Below are positions 50,596-59,648 of a DNA stretch of 64,000 nt, piece after piece. Each line of letters starts with the position of its first letter. Within the stretch, counting starts at the first letter, position 1. This DNA comes from CAMEON01 sp045128275 (GTDB lineage Bacteria; Bacillota; Clostridia; Oscillospirales; CAG-272): contig JBGVRH010000102.1 of the NCBI GenBank assembly GCA_045128275.1, forward strand, positions 3,060-67,059. Direction: 5' to 3'. Under the pieces are notes generated by a model. That model was not told the DNA's origin. It searched no databases and saw only the letters and a list, made by a program, of their open reading frames with translations. Both the position numbers and the translations under genes were made by a program.

Positions 50596-50626
50596 AACGG
50601 CTCACCTCGTTTCTTTGGTAGTGGGA

Positions 50627-51649
50627 TTACTCGGCCTTGATGTCGATCTTGTAGCCGGTCAGGCGGGCGGCCAGACGGACGTTCTGACCCTCACGGCCGA
50701 TGGCCAGGGACAGCTGATCGGGATCCACAGTGACGCGGCAGGCGCGCTCGGCCACCATGGTCACGGAATTGACGGTAGCGGGAGCCAGGGCGGCGGCGAT
50801 GTACTCCTCGGGGGTCTCGCTGTACTTGACGATATCGATCTTCTCGCCGTTCAGCTCGGAAATGATGGAATCGATACGCATATTGCGGTTACCGATGCAG
50901 GCGCCCACGGCATCCACGTCGGGATCGCGGGAGTAGACGGCGATCTTGGAGCGGGAGCCTGCCTCACGGGAGACACCGCGGATGATGACGATACCGTCCT
51001 GGATCTCGGGAACCTCCAGCTCAAAGAGTCTCCACACCAGCTTGGGATGGACGCGGGAGAGGGAGATGACGGGGCCCTTGGCCTCGTGGTTGATCTCGGT
51101 GAGGAAGACCTTGATCTTCTGGCCGACGGTCAGATGCTCGCCGGGAATCTGCTCGGCGTAGGGCAGCCAGTTGGTACCCTGATCCAGCTCCAGCATGACG
51201 TCGCCGTTCTCGCGGTCGATCTTGCCCACGGTGACGGTGATGATCTCTTCCTTCTTGTTCTCGTAAGCCTCCTGCATTGCCTGGCGCTTACCCTCGCGGA
51301 TGCCCTGAATGATCACCGACTTGGCGGCGGCGGCAGAGGTACGGCGGAAGGCGTCGGTCTTGACTTCCTTCTCCACCATCATGCCCAGCTTATACTTCTT
51401 GCTGATGGTTTTGGCCTCCTCCAGGGAGATCTGGCAGACGGGATCCTCCACCACCTCAACGACCTCCTTTTGCAGGTAGGCCTTGATCTTCTTCTTGGTC
51501 GTGTCCATGTCCACGCGCATGAGGGCGGTGGGGCCGTACTCCTTCTTGAAGGCGGAGGTGAGAGCCTGCTCGATCTTCTCGATCATGTAGGACTGGGGAA
51601 TACCCTCTTTTTCCAGCAGCTCCAGAGCGTTAAAGATATCGGCGTTCAT
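50627..51649 (-). CDS. nusA: Transcription termination/antitermination protein NusA
   Basis: The 340-residue protein has an N-terminal RNA-polymerase-binding domain, an S1 domain (~135-200) and two KH domains (GACIGNRNMRIDSIISELNGEKIDIV; AIGREGQNVRLAARLTGYKIDIK). It ends right after KH2, the short form usual in Firmicutes. GAAAGGAT precedes the ATG at 51649. Confidence 0.96.
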   Translation of the reverse strand: MNADIFNALELLEKEGIPQSYMIEKIEQALTSAFKKEYGPTALMRVDMDTTKKKIKAYLQKEVVEVVEDPVCQISLEEAKTISKKYKLGMMVEKEVKTDAFRRTSAAAAKSVIIQGIREGKRQAMQEAYENKKEEIITVTVGKIDRENGDVMLELDQGTNWLPYAEQIPGEHLTVGQKIKVFLTEINHEAKGPVISLSRVHPKLVWRLFELEVPEIQDGIVIIRGVSREAGSRSKIAVYSRDPDVDAVGACIGNRNMRIDSIISELNGEKIDIVKYSETPEEYIAAALAPATVNSVTMVAERACRVTVDPDQLSLAIGREGQNVRLAARLTGYKIDIKAE

Positions 51650-51684
51650 TTCATTTCATCCTTTCGGGTGTTAATCAGATTTTA

Positions 51685-52221
51685 TCAGAAATCGAATACG
51701 GTGCGAACCTTGGATACGGTCGCTTTGGGGAACAGGCGGGTGACTCCGGCGGTCTCCACGGGGATAGCGCCCTCGGCGTCGCGCTCGCCCAGGATGCCCA
51801 CCCAGACGCGGCTTCCGTCCACGGGGGCAAAAAGACGAACCTCTACCTTCTCGCCCACGCAGAGCTCGAAGTGGTCGTCGCGGGTCAGCTCCCGCTCGAT
51901 GCCGGGGGAGGAGACCTCCAGGAGGTACTGATCGGGGATGGGATCGTGCTCATCCAGAACGGGGTCGATGGCGCGGCTCATGGTCTCGCAGTCATCAATG
52001 GTGATACCCTCGCCGGTTTCATCGAAGCGGTCGATGGTGACACGGAGGATAAAATCAGCGCCCTCCTTGACGTATTCCACGTCCCAGAGGTAGTAGCCCA
52101 GCTCGTCGGCGGTGGGCTGAATGATCTCACGGACACGGTCAGCGATGCCCCGTCCCGCGGTGCGGGTACGGACGGCGCGGTAGGGCTTCTTTTCGGTGGG
52201 GTTCTTGATCTCGTCCGACAT
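51685..52221 (-). CDS. rimP: Ribosome maturation factor RimP
   Basis: The 178-residue protein has a ~20-residue basic extension before the family start (IIQPTADELGYYLWDVEYVKEG). DRFDETGEGITIDDCETMSRAIDPVLDE and YLLEVSSPGIERELTRDDHF are diagnostic. It assists 30S maturation. GAAGGGAGA precedes the ATG at 52221. First gene of the operon. Confidence 0.95.
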   Translation of the reverse strand: MSDEIKNPTEKKPYRAVRTRTAGRGIADRVREIIQPTADELGYYLWDVEYVKEGADFILRVTIDRFDETGEGITIDDCETMSRAIDPVLDEHDPIPDQYLLEVSSPGIERELTRDDHFELCVGEKVEVRLFAPVDGSRVWVGILGERDAEGAIPVETAGVTRLFPKATVSKVRTVFDF

Positions 52222-52330
52222 GGTATCTCCCTTCTGCGGCGGGGGACTGACTCAAAAAGTCCCCAAGCAAAATTTAAGAGTGGCTTTCCGTTGGAACCCA
52301 CTCTCATCGTCTCTATTCTTGTACGATAAT

Positions 52331-52359
52331 AGTATAACACACTTTTCCTTGAATTGCAA
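52331..52359 (-). promoter_or_regulatory. Promoter of the rimP-nusA-infB operon
   Basis: TTGCAA (52354-52359), 17 bases, TGTTATACT (hexamer 52331-52336). The leader of about 110 bases to rimP contains an imperfect repeat of AGAGTGGGTT/AACCCACTCT type. Confidence 0.75.
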
Positions 52360-52432
52360 GAGTTTTTTCACAATAAATTGGGGAATTTTTCTCATTTTGC
52401 CGTCCTTTTTTTGTTCATCCCGACAAATAGAG

Positions 52433-52468
52433 TCAAAAAATCCGCCCCGCGACAGTGCGCAGGGCGGA
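52433..52468 (-). terminator. Terminator of the CBM9-like protein gene
   Basis: Stem TCCGCCCTGCG/CGCGGGGCGGA (52441-52468) followed by TTTTTT on the minus strand, 14 bases past the stop. Confidence 0.88.
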
Positions 52469-52482
52469 AATTTCCTTGGATA

Positions 52483-53637
52483 TCAGTCCTTTTTCTTCAG
52501 GACGACAGCGGCCGCGGCGGCAAAGGCCATAACGGCGGCAGTCATACCCAGAGCGGAGCCGCAGCCCGACTTGGGTGCCTCGGCGGGAGCCTCGGTAGCA
52601 GGGGCGTCGGTGGGAGCCTCAGTAGGAGCCTCTGTGGCGGGAGCATCGGTAAGAGCCTCGGTGATCTCCTCGGTAGGAGCCTCGGTCACCTCGTCGGTGG
52701 GGGCCTCGGTCACCTCGTCGGTAGGAGCCTCGGTCACCTCATCGGTGGAATCCTCGGATGCACCCAGGTTGAAGATGTGGAGAGCCATACCGTTGTTGGT
52801 GCCCAGCTCAGCCTTCTCGGCGTCGGAGAGACGGCAAGCGTAGCGCAGACCGCCCAGGCAAGCGATGTAGCCGTCGGCCACGTAATCCAGGTAGCGGCCA
52901 TCGCCCAGGTGGAGCTGGAAGTTCATGAAGACCTTCTGGGGAATGTTCTCCTCCATGTAGAGATCCTCCCAGCCGAAGAACATCTCATAGGTGGTGAGCT
53001 GCTTTTCCTCGTCGCGGGTGACCATGTAGCTGCCCTCGGGCATATCCTCGTTGACCCTGTACAGGCCGTAGGAGGAGGCGGTGTAGCAGATACCGACGGG
53101 AGTCAGCGCGCCGCTGCCGTCATCCCACAGAGCGTAGGTAGCGCGGACACGGTCCAGCATGAAGGCCTGGGTAAAGGTGCCGTCGAGAATATCGCCGTAA
53201 GCGTCCACGGAAACGTCCACCTCCAGGGAGTCCAGACCCCAGATGTCGATCTTATTGTCGGCACGGGTGTAGAGGGAGGCCTCCACGATCTCGGCGGCCA
53301 CGTACAGGCCGTTCTCGTCGTAGGTCACGTAGTACTTGATGCTGTAGGGCAGGATCTCGGGGATCTCCTCCTCGGGGAAGCCCTCCTTGGTCCAGTCCAT
53401 CCAGTTCATACCCTCGGAGTCCTTGTTGACCTCAATGGGGGCGCAGGCGTACTCGCCCTCGGAGACCACACCGTCGATCTTAATGCCCTGGGAGGGGGGA
53501 ACGTTGTAGGTCTGCTGACCGTAGTCAGCAAAGGCGTCGTAGGGGGTGTCATCCGAAGCGGATACGGTGACAGACAGAGCCGACATGAGCATGACGGCGG
53601 CTACCAGCACCGAAAGGATACGAAGAGTGTTCTTCAT
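52483..53637 (-). CDS. Secreted CBM9-like surface protein with TDEVTEAP repeats and GCG...LKKKD C-terminus
   Basis: The 384-residue protein has a signal peptide (1-~26, ending SAS/A-type) and one CBM9-like domain (~45-265; GIKIDGVVSEGEY, IKYYVTYDENGLYVAAEIVE). A stalk (~285-350) follows, built of the eight-residue repeat TDEVTEAP and variants. It ends PKSGCGS, a ~20-residue Ala-rich helix and LKKKD. Stalk and tail mirror those of 17812-19467. Probably cell-surface attached. AAGGAG precedes the ATG at 53637. Confidence 0.82.
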   Translation of the reverse strand: MKNTLRILSVLVAAVMLMSALSVTVSASDDTPYDAFADYGQQTYNVPPSQGIKIDGVVSEGEYACAPIEVNKDSEGMNWMDWTKEGFPEEEIPEILPYSIKYYVTYDENGLYVAAEIVEASLYTRADNKIDIWGLDSLEVDVSVDAYGDILDGTFTQAFMLDRVRATYALWDDGSGALTPVGICYTASSYGLYRVNEDMPEGSYMVTRDEEKQLTTYEMFFGWEDLYMEENIPQKVFMNFQLHLGDGRYLDYVADGYIACLGGLRYACRLSDAEKAELGTNNGMALHIFNLGASEDSTDEVTEAPTDEVTEAPTDEVTEAPTEEITEALTDAPATEAPTEAPTDAPATEAPAEAPKSGCGSALGMTAAVMAFAAAAAVVLKKKD

Positions 53638-53694
53638 AATATTTCTCCTTATACTGTAGTTACGGCGGCCCCATAAAGAGGCCAACCAAATCGT

Positions 53695-53723
53695 ATTATA
53701 GCAAACATTCAGGGGTTTGTCAA
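53695..53723 (-). promoter_or_regulatory. Promoter of the CBM9-like protein gene
   Basis: TTGACA (53718-53723), 17 bases, TGCTATAAT (hexamer 53695-53700). Confidence 0.87.
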
Positions 53724-53772
53724 GTGCTTTTTCGACATTCCCCCCATGTCGGTTTTGTTGCTCGGCCGTGAT

Positions 53773-54003
53773 TTACGCCCGCTCGCGGGTGTCACTCAGC
53801 CCCACCATGTAGTCCAGGCTGACCTTGTAATGCTGTGCCAGCACCACGAACTGGTGCATGGGCAGCTCACGCTCGCCGCGCTCGTAGCGGCTGTACTGGT
53901 TCTGCTGCATGCCCAGAATATCGGCGATCTCTGTCTGGTTCAGTCCCGCGCCGACACGCAGCTCACGGAGGCGGGGGTAGTGCTTTCTGTTGTTGCTTTC
54001 CAT
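53773..54003 (-). CDS. XRE-family HTH regulator, 76 residues
   Basis: A single HTH domain (LRELRVGAGLNQTEIADILGMQQNQYSRYERGERELPM) makes up almost the whole protein, ending DYMVGLSDTRERA. It is a small dimeric repressor by family. It lies 54 bases after the ABC exporter genes on the same strand; TAGGAAG precedes the ATG at 54003. Target unknown. Confidence 0.88.
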   Translation of the reverse strand: MESNNRKHYPRLRELRVGAGLNQTEIADILGMQQNQYSRYERGERELPMHQFVVLAQHYKVSLDYMVGLSDTRERA

Positions 54004-54057
54004 ACGTTTTTCTTCCTATTTTTTAAATTTTTGTTTTTGGAAAGAGATCACACAAAG

Positions 54058-56001
54058 TCAGTCAAGCTCTTTTTTGCCTGTGTAGAGCTCGTAGTAACGA
54101 CCCTTCAGGGCAAGGAGCTGGTCGTGGTTGCCTCGCTCAATGATCTCGCCCTTCTCCAGGACCATGATGGCGTTGGAGTTGCGGACGGTGGAGAGGCGGT
54201 GGGCGATGACGAAGGTGGTGCGGTTCTTCATGAGCCGATCCATGCCCCGCTCAATGTGCCGCTCGGTACGGGTGTCCACCGAGGAGGTGGCCTCGTCCAG
54301 CACTAGAATGGGGGCCTTGGAGATGGCGGCGCGGGCAATGTTCAGAAGCTGACGCTGGCCCTGGGAGAGGTTGGCTCCGTCACCCTCCAGCTTGGTCTGG
54401 TAGCCGTGCTCCAGGCGCATGATGAAGGAGTGAGCCGAGGCGGTCTTGGCGGCCTCGATAACCTCCTCGTCGGTGGCATCGGGACGGCCGTAGCGGATGT
54501 TCTCCATGATAGTGCCCGTGAAGAGGTGGGTATCCTGGAGCACCATGGCGATGTTGGATCGCAGCTCATCCCGCTTGTAGGCGCGGATGTCGATGCCGTC
54601 GATGGTGATGGTGCCCTCGTCAATGTCGTAGAAGCGGTTGAGGAGGTTGGTGACGGTGGTCTTGCCCGCGCCCGTGGAGCCGACGAAGGCGATCTTCTGT
54701 CCCGCGTGGGCGTAGAGGCTCACGTGCTTCAGTACCGTCTGCCCGGGGATATAGCCGAAGGAAACGTCGTCTAGGATCACCTCGCCCTTGACGTCGGTCA
54801 TGGGAACGGCATCCTCGCGGTCGGGGGTCTCGGGCTCCTCGTCCATGACGGCGAAGACTCGCTCCGCGCCGGCCAGAGCCGAGAAGACGGTGGACATCTG
54901 CATGGACAGGTTGTTGATGGGGAAGGAGAACTGACGGGCATAGGTGCAGAAGATGGTCAGACCGCCCACGTCAAAGCCCGCGAAGATGCAGAGAAGTCCG
55001 CCCACGCCTGCCGTGATGGCGAAGGAGAGGTTGGAGAGGTTATGCATGATGGGGCCCATGACACCGCCGTAGAAGTGGGCCTTGAACTGCTTGTCGCGCA
55101 TATCGTCGTTCAGAGCCTCGAACTCGGCTACGCAGTCGGCCTCGTGGTTGAAGACCTTGACCACCTTGGAGCCTGTGACGGTCTCCTCGATGTAGCCGTT
55201 GACCGCGCCCAGGGCGGTCTGCTGAGCCACGTGGTACTTGGCGGATTTCTTACCGATCAGTCCGCCGCCGAAGAGGTAGAGAGGCACGAACAGCAGGGTG
55301 ATGAGCGCCAAGAACCAGCTGGTGTAGAACATCATGAACACCGTACCCACCAGGGAAATGGTGCCCGAGATGAGGCTGGTGACGGTGGAGTTGATCATCA
55401 TGTCGATGGCGTCCACGTCGTTGGTGAAGCGGGACATGAGCTCGCCCGTGGGATGGGAATCGAAGTAGCGGACGGGGAGCCGCTGGAGCTTCTTGAAGAG
55501 GTCGTTGCGGATCTTCTCCACGGCATTCTGGGAGACCGCGATCATGAGGCGGCCCTGGAGGTAGGTGGAGACGATACCCGTGAGGTAGATGGCGGCCAGC
55601 ACCATGAGGATAATGCCCAGACAGCCCAGTCTCTGCTCCACCGTGGGGGTGGCGTTGGCCACCAGATCGGGCATAAAGATCCGCAGGAGGATGCTCTTGG
55701 TGTGAGCCGAGACCTCGCCGTCGGCGGGGAGGGTCAGCACGTTGTAGACGTCGCGGAGGAGGTAAGTGCCGATCATGGAGGTCAGGGTACTCCAGATCAT
55801 GCAGAGGAATACGAAAATGAGACGGAACCAGTGGGCTCCGATGTAACCCAGGAGACGGCGCACGGTGGCGCGGCTGTTCTTGGGCTTGCCCTTGGGACGG
55901 GGGCCGCCGCGGCCGCGAGGACCGCCGCCGGGGCCTCCCTTGGGAAGCTTACCCAGGGACGCGTAACGCTTTTGCAGCTCTTCAATGCTTCTTGCGGCCA
56001 T
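54058..56001 (-). CDS. ABC exporter subunit B (fused permease-ATPase), canonical ATP site
   Basis: The 647-residue protein has a basic Gly/Arg/Pro-rich N-terminus (~20-45) and six membrane helices (~55-340). The ATPase has Walker A GSTGAGKTT, signature LSQGQRQLL and Walker B ILVLDEATSSVD with the catalytic Glu. Note the signature reads LSQG rather than LSGG. It is the second half of a heterodimeric type IV exporter with the gene upstream; the start and stop share a base (TAATG). Likely role is multidrug or lipid export. Confidence 0.92.
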   Translation of the reverse strand: MAARSIEELQKRYASLGKLPKGGPGGGPRGRGGPRPKGKPKNSRATVRRLLGYIGAHWFRLIFVFLCMIWSTLTSMIGTYLLRDVYNVLTLPADGEVSAHTKSILLRIFMPDLVANATPTVEQRLGCLGIILMVLAAIYLTGIVSTYLQGRLMIAVSQNAVEKIRNDLFKKLQRLPVRYFDSHPTGELMSRFTNDVDAIDMMINSTVTSLISGTISLVGTVFMMFYTSWFLALITLLFVPLYLFGGGLIGKKSAKYHVAQQTALGAVNGYIEETVTGSKVVKVFNHEADCVAEFEALNDDMRDKQFKAHFYGGVMGPIMHNLSNLSFAITAGVGGLLCIFAGFDVGGLTIFCTYARQFSFPINNLSMQMSTVFSALAGAERVFAVMDEEPETPDREDAVPMTDVKGEVILDDVSFGYIPGQTVLKHVSLYAHAGQKIAFVGSTGAGKTTVTNLLNRFYDIDEGTITIDGIDIRAYKRDELRSNIAMVLQDTHLFTGTIMENIRYGRPDATDEEVIEAAKTASAHSFIMRLEHGYQTKLEGDGANLSQGQRQLLNIARAAISKAPILVLDEATSSVDTRTERHIERGMDRLMKNRTTFVIAHRLSTVRNSNAIMVLEKGEIIERGNHDQLLALKGRYYELYTGKKELD

Positions 56002-57905
56002 TATGCGTTCACCTCCCCGTTATGGTTGAGTTCCTTTTCCAGCTCGGCCTTTTGCTTAGCGGCCTCCATCTGGGAATCGTAGATTTCCTTGTACTCCACG
56101 TTGGAGCGAAGCAGGGTATCGTGAGTACCCACACCCGTGATACGACCTTCGTTGACCACCACGATCTGATCCGCCTCCATCACGGATGTGATGCGCTGGG
56201 CGATGATGATCTTGGTGGTATCCTTCAGCGCGCCTCGGAAGGTCTCCCGGATGCGAGCCTCGGTGGCGGTGTCCACGGCGGAGGTGGAGTCGTCCAGGAT
56301 GAGGATCTTGGGCTTCTTCAGGAGGGCGCGGGCAATGCAGAGTCGCTGCTTCTGACCGCCCGAGACGTTGGTACCGCCCTGGCCCAGATCCGACTCGTAG
56401 CCCTTGGCAAAGCCCGTGACGAAGCCGTCAGCCTGGGCGGAATCGGCGGCGGCGCGGATGGTGTCCATGTCGGCATTCCCGTCGCCCCAGCGGAGGTTGT
56501 CTTCAATGGTGCCCGAGAACAAAACGTTCTTCTGGAGCACCATACCCACTCCCTCGCGGAGGTTGTAGAGGCTGTAATCCTTGACGTTCACGCCGTCCAC
56601 TAAGATCTCGCCCTCGTCGGCATCGTACAGGCGGGGGATCATGGAGACCAGGGTGGTCTTGCCCGAGCCCGTGGAGCCGATGATGCCCACGGTGGAGCCT
56701 GCCTCGATCTTGAGGCTGACGTCATCCAGCACCTTGCCCTCGCTGCCCTTGTAGTAGCGGAAGGTGACGTTTTTGAACTCGATCTCGCCCCGCTCCACCT
56801 GCTTGTCGGGGCAGGCGGCGTTCAGGTCGGAGATGTCGATCTCCTCGTTCATGACCGCCTTGATGCGCTTGCCCGAGGCCATGGCGCGGGAGGCCTGCAT
56901 GAAGAGCATGGTCACCATCATGAGGGAGGACAAAATCTGGGTGATGTAGGTCACGAAGGCGGTGAGGTCGCCCACCAGCATACCGCTGTCAGGGGACAGC
57001 ACCATGTTACCGCCGAACCACAGCACGGCCAGCACCGCGCCGTTCATGAACAGGGTCATGAGGGGGGACATCCAGATCATGACCATCATGGCGCGGCGGC
57101 CCGCCCGCTTGAGATCGGCGTTGGTGCCGGCGAAGCGCTGACTTTCATACTCCTCGCGGACGAAGGACTTGACCACGCGGGCATTGGTCATGTTCTCCTG
57201 GACGTTGGCGTTCAGACCGTCCACCTTCTCCTGCATGGCGTTGAAGCGGGGGAAGGCCACCCGGAGGAACAGCAGAATGACCAGGATGATGGCGGGCACC
57301 GCCACGGCCAGCACCAGGGCCAGCTGACGGTTGAGGGCGATGGCCATAATCAGCGCGCCGATGAGCATACCGGGGGAGCGGAGAGCCATGCGCAACAGGG
57401 TGTTGACGAAATTCTGGAGCTGGGTCACGTCGTTGGTGAGACGGGTCACCAGCGAGCCCGTATTGAACTTGTCGATGTTGGCGAAGGAGAACTGCTGTAC
57501 CTTGCGGTAGATGTCGGCGCGGAGGTCGGCGGCGAAGTTCACGGATGCCTTGGCACCGAAGTAGGCACCGCCCACACCGCCGATCATCATGAGCACCGAG
57601 GTGAGGAGCATACCCACCGTCAGCGCGACGATGAGGGGGGCGTCGGGATTGTCAAAGCTCTGTCCCAGGGCATTGTACATCCAGGTGAGCCAGGCGGGGG
57701 CGTCCTCCATCTTGTGGTTGACACCGAAGTCGATGATGTAGGCCAGGAGCTTGGGGAGCACCACCTCACCGATAACCTCCACGATCATGCAGAGGGGGCC
57801 GATGATGAACCAGGGCAGGTAGGGCTTTACGTACTTGAACCACCTGAGGCGATGGGTCTGGGTGGCATTTGCTTGGGGCTTGGTATTTGAAGCGGTCAAG
57901 ATCAC
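56001..57905 (-). CDS. ABC exporter subunit A (fused permease-ATPase), degenerate ATP site
   Basis: The 634-residue protein has six membrane helices and an ATPase with Walker A GSTGSGKTT, signature NVSGGQKQRL and Walker B ILILDDSTSAVD. The catalytic Glu is replaced by Asp, the usual sign of the non-hydrolysing site in heterodimeric exporters such as TM287/288 and BmrCD. The GTG at 57905 overlaps the marR stop but is only three bases from AGGA. A TTG at 57899 has better spacing, so the start may be two codons later. Confidence 0.92.
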   Translation of the reverse strand: MILTASNTKPQANATQTHRLRWFKYVKPYLPWFIIGPLCMIVEVIGEVVLPKLLAYIIDFGVNHKMEDAPAWLTWMYNALGQSFDNPDAPLIVALTVGMLLTSVLMMIGGVGGAYFGAKASVNFAADLRADIYRKVQQFSFANIDKFNTGSLVTRLTNDVTQLQNFVNTLLRMALRSPGMLIGALIMAIALNRQLALVLAVAVPAIILVILLFLRVAFPRFNAMQEKVDGLNANVQENMTNARVVKSFVREEYESQRFAGTNADLKRAGRRAMMVMIWMSPLMTLFMNGAVLAVLWFGGNMVLSPDSGMLVGDLTAFVTYITQILSSLMMVTMLFMQASRAMASGKRIKAVMNEEIDISDLNAACPDKQVERGEIEFKNVTFRYYKGSEGKVLDDVSLKIEAGSTVGIIGSTGSGKTTLVSMIPRLYDADEGEILVDGVNVKDYSLYNLREGVGMVLQKNVLFSGTIEDNLRWGDGNADMDTIRAAADSAQADGFVTGFAKGYESDLGQGGTNVSGGQKQRLCIARALLKKPKILILDDSTSAVDTATEARIRETFRGALKDTTKIIIAQRITSVMEADQIVVVNEGRITGVGTHDTLLRSNVEYKEIYDSQMEAAKQKAELEKELNHNGEVNA

Positions 57906-58444
57906 ACTTCCTTTCTTTCGCGGGTGGAATGGGGGGGCTTGTGGCTATGCTCGGGGGGCGGGGGATCCGTGGGCACGCCCGCGTCGTCCAGATTGTGGCC
58001 GATGCGCTCCATGAAGGAGATCAGCGTGGCCATTTCCTCGGGGGAGAACCCCTCGAACATGGTGCGGTCGGAGGACTCGAAGATAGCGCGGCCCTCCATG
58101 AGCTTGGATATGCCCATATCGGTGATGCGGATCTCGTTTTTGCGGTTGTCCTCATCCGTCATGGAGCGGGTGATGTAGCCTTCCTTCTCCAGCTTCTTGA
58201 GGGTAGCGGTGACGGCGGCAGCGCTGATGCCCAGGATCTCCGCCAACTCCTTCTGGGAGGGGACGTTATCCTGCCGCTTGGCCAGGGCGATGAGCATACG
58301 GTGCTGGCTGTGGTGGATGCCCAGATCGCAGGTTCTTCTCTCTACCAAAGCGTGGTGGCGGCGCATATTGCGGATGAGCAGACCCACGGCCCTCATGTGA
58401 GGGGAATCGGGGATGCGGCATTCGCAGGTCTTCTTTTCTTGCAC
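57902..58444 (-). CDS. MarR-family transcriptional regulator
   Basis: The 180-residue protein has a winged helix with recognition segment PSQKELAEILGISAAAVTATLKKLEKEGYI and wing DNRKNEI. It is the first gene of marR-ABC-ABC and overlaps the exporter gene, so it most likely represses the exporter and itself until a ligand binds. The GTG start at 58444 is preceded by AAAGGAG. Two palindromes in the leader fit as operators. Confidence 0.92.
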   Translation of the reverse strand: MQEKKTCECRIPDSPHMRAVGLLIRNMRRHHALVERRTCDLGIHHSQHRMLIALAKRQDNVPSQKELAEILGISAAAVTATLKKLEKEGYITRSMTDEDNRKNEIRITDMGISKLMEGRAIFESSDRTMFEGFSPEEMATLISFMERIGHNLDDAGVPTDPPPPEHSHKPPHSTRERKEV

Positions 58445-58479
58445 TACGGTCTCCTTTCTGTTCAGATTGAACTGAAACT

Positions 58480-58522
58480 GTTAAACGGTAACTGTCAAGA
58501 GGTTAATGATTAACACGTTAAC
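58480..58522 (-). promoter_or_regulatory. Candidate MarR operator palindromes
   Basis: GTTAATGATTAAC (58502-58514) is a perfect 6-bp inverted repeat around one base. GTTAAC (58517-58522) and GTTAAACGGTAAC (58480-58492) flank it. All lie between the -10 box and the marR start. Confidence 0.6.
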
Positions 58523-58523
58523 T

Positions 58524-58551
58524 ATTATAGCACGATTCTTTGATTTGTCAA
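58524..58551 (-). promoter_or_regulatory. Promoter of marR-ABC-ABC
   Basis: TTGACA (58546-58551), 16 bases, TGCTATAAT (hexamer 58524-58529). Confidence 0.85.
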
Positions 58552-58601
58552 GGGGGAAACGCAAGAAATTTTCATGAACTCCAAGGGGACGGCGGCGAAC
58601 C

Positions 58602-58630
58602 TTGACAAACGAGGGGTGCCGTGATATAAT
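58602..58630 (+). promoter_or_regulatory. Promoter of the genes from 58731
   Basis: TTGACA (58602-58607), 17 bases, TGATATAAT (hexamer 58625-58630). Confidence 0.85.
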
Positions 58631-58730
58631 GAAGAAAATTTCGGTTTTTTTTGAAAGATTTCACCAGAAATTTTCGTCATATAGAGTAGAGGTGCTTAAG
58701 AGAGTACCACCACCGAAAGGAGGCTTTTCC

Positions 58731-59648
58731 ATGCCCCATACGAATCCCGCGTTTTTCAACGATCCCTTCTCCGCCCCGCCTGCGGATACCCCCGACTACA
58801 CCCCCCTGATCCGCCGTATCAAGCGACGGAGGGGACTTGTCACCGCCTATCTGATCCTCGTCACCCTGCTCCCGCTCTTGTTCATCGGCCCCATACAGAT
58901 CGCCATTTTTGACCGAGTGCTGACTGCCCGCGGGCTTTCCGTGGGCGGGGCGATCGCCATCATCGCGGCTGGCTGGCTTTTGGGTCTGATCCTGAGCGTG
59001 GCTGTACTGCTCCCCGTGGGGAATGCCCTTGTCCGTGACGGCGATCCCGCCAAGTATCTGGCCTTGCAGGAGGGGCTGTACATGTTCACCACCACCGAGA
59101 CCCAAAAGGCATCGGTGCGGTCCGTCTCCTACCTGCTCATGGGGAACTACCCCGAGGCCATCCGCAACGCCGATCTTCTGACCCATACCCAAAAGCCCGC
59201 CCCCTCGGCGGCGGGTCTGTTCTGCAAGGGGCGCGCCGCCTTCTTCACGGGGGAGGCCGAAACCCTCTCGACGGTGACGGTAGCCTTCGGAAAGATCACG
59301 GCGGGCATGAAGGGCGCAAGCTACCCCAAGCAAAGAGCCATGCTGGAGCTGATGGATGCCGTCACCCGCAAGGATTTTGAGGCCGCCGCCCGTCTGACCC
59401 CGTTAGTCACGGCCTGGGAGATGTCCCCCCTCGTGGAGGCCCAGGTGGATCTCTGCCGCGCCCGCGCCGCCCTTCTGCTCATGGAGAACAGCGAGGGGGA
59501 GGCGCGCAAGACCCACCGCCATGAGGCCATCCACCGTCTCCTGTCCTGCAAGGAAAAGGGAGGAAAGTCGGTGCTGGTACTCTTAGCCGAGGAAACGCTG
59601 GCGGCTCTCCCCGCCGAGGCGGAGGAACAGGAGGTTACCGGATCATGA
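58731..59648 (+). CDS. Membrane protein with C-terminal helical-repeat region
   Basis: The 305-residue protein has two membrane helices (about 36-57 and 70-92) after a proline-rich start. About 200 mostly helical residues follow, with repeat-like spacing (SYLLMGNYPEAIRNADLL, resembling TPR units). I do not recognise the family. GAAAGGAGG precedes the ATG at 58731. The stop overlaps the next start (ATGA). Confidence 0.75.
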   Translation: MPHTNPAFFNDPFSAPPADTPDYTPLIRRIKRRRGLVTAYLILVTLLPLLFIGPIQIAIFDRVLTARGLSVGGAIAIIAAGWLLGLILSVAVLLPVGNALVRDGDPAKYLALQEGLYMFTTTETQKASVRSVSYLLMGNYPEAIRNADLLTHTQKPAPSAAGLFCKGRAAFFTGEAETLSTVTVAFGKITAGMKGASYPKQRAMLELMDAVTRKDFEAAARLTPLVTAWEMSPLVEAQVDLCRARAALLLMENSEGEARKTHRHEAIHRLLSCKEKGGKSVLVLLAEETLAALPAEAEEQEVTGS

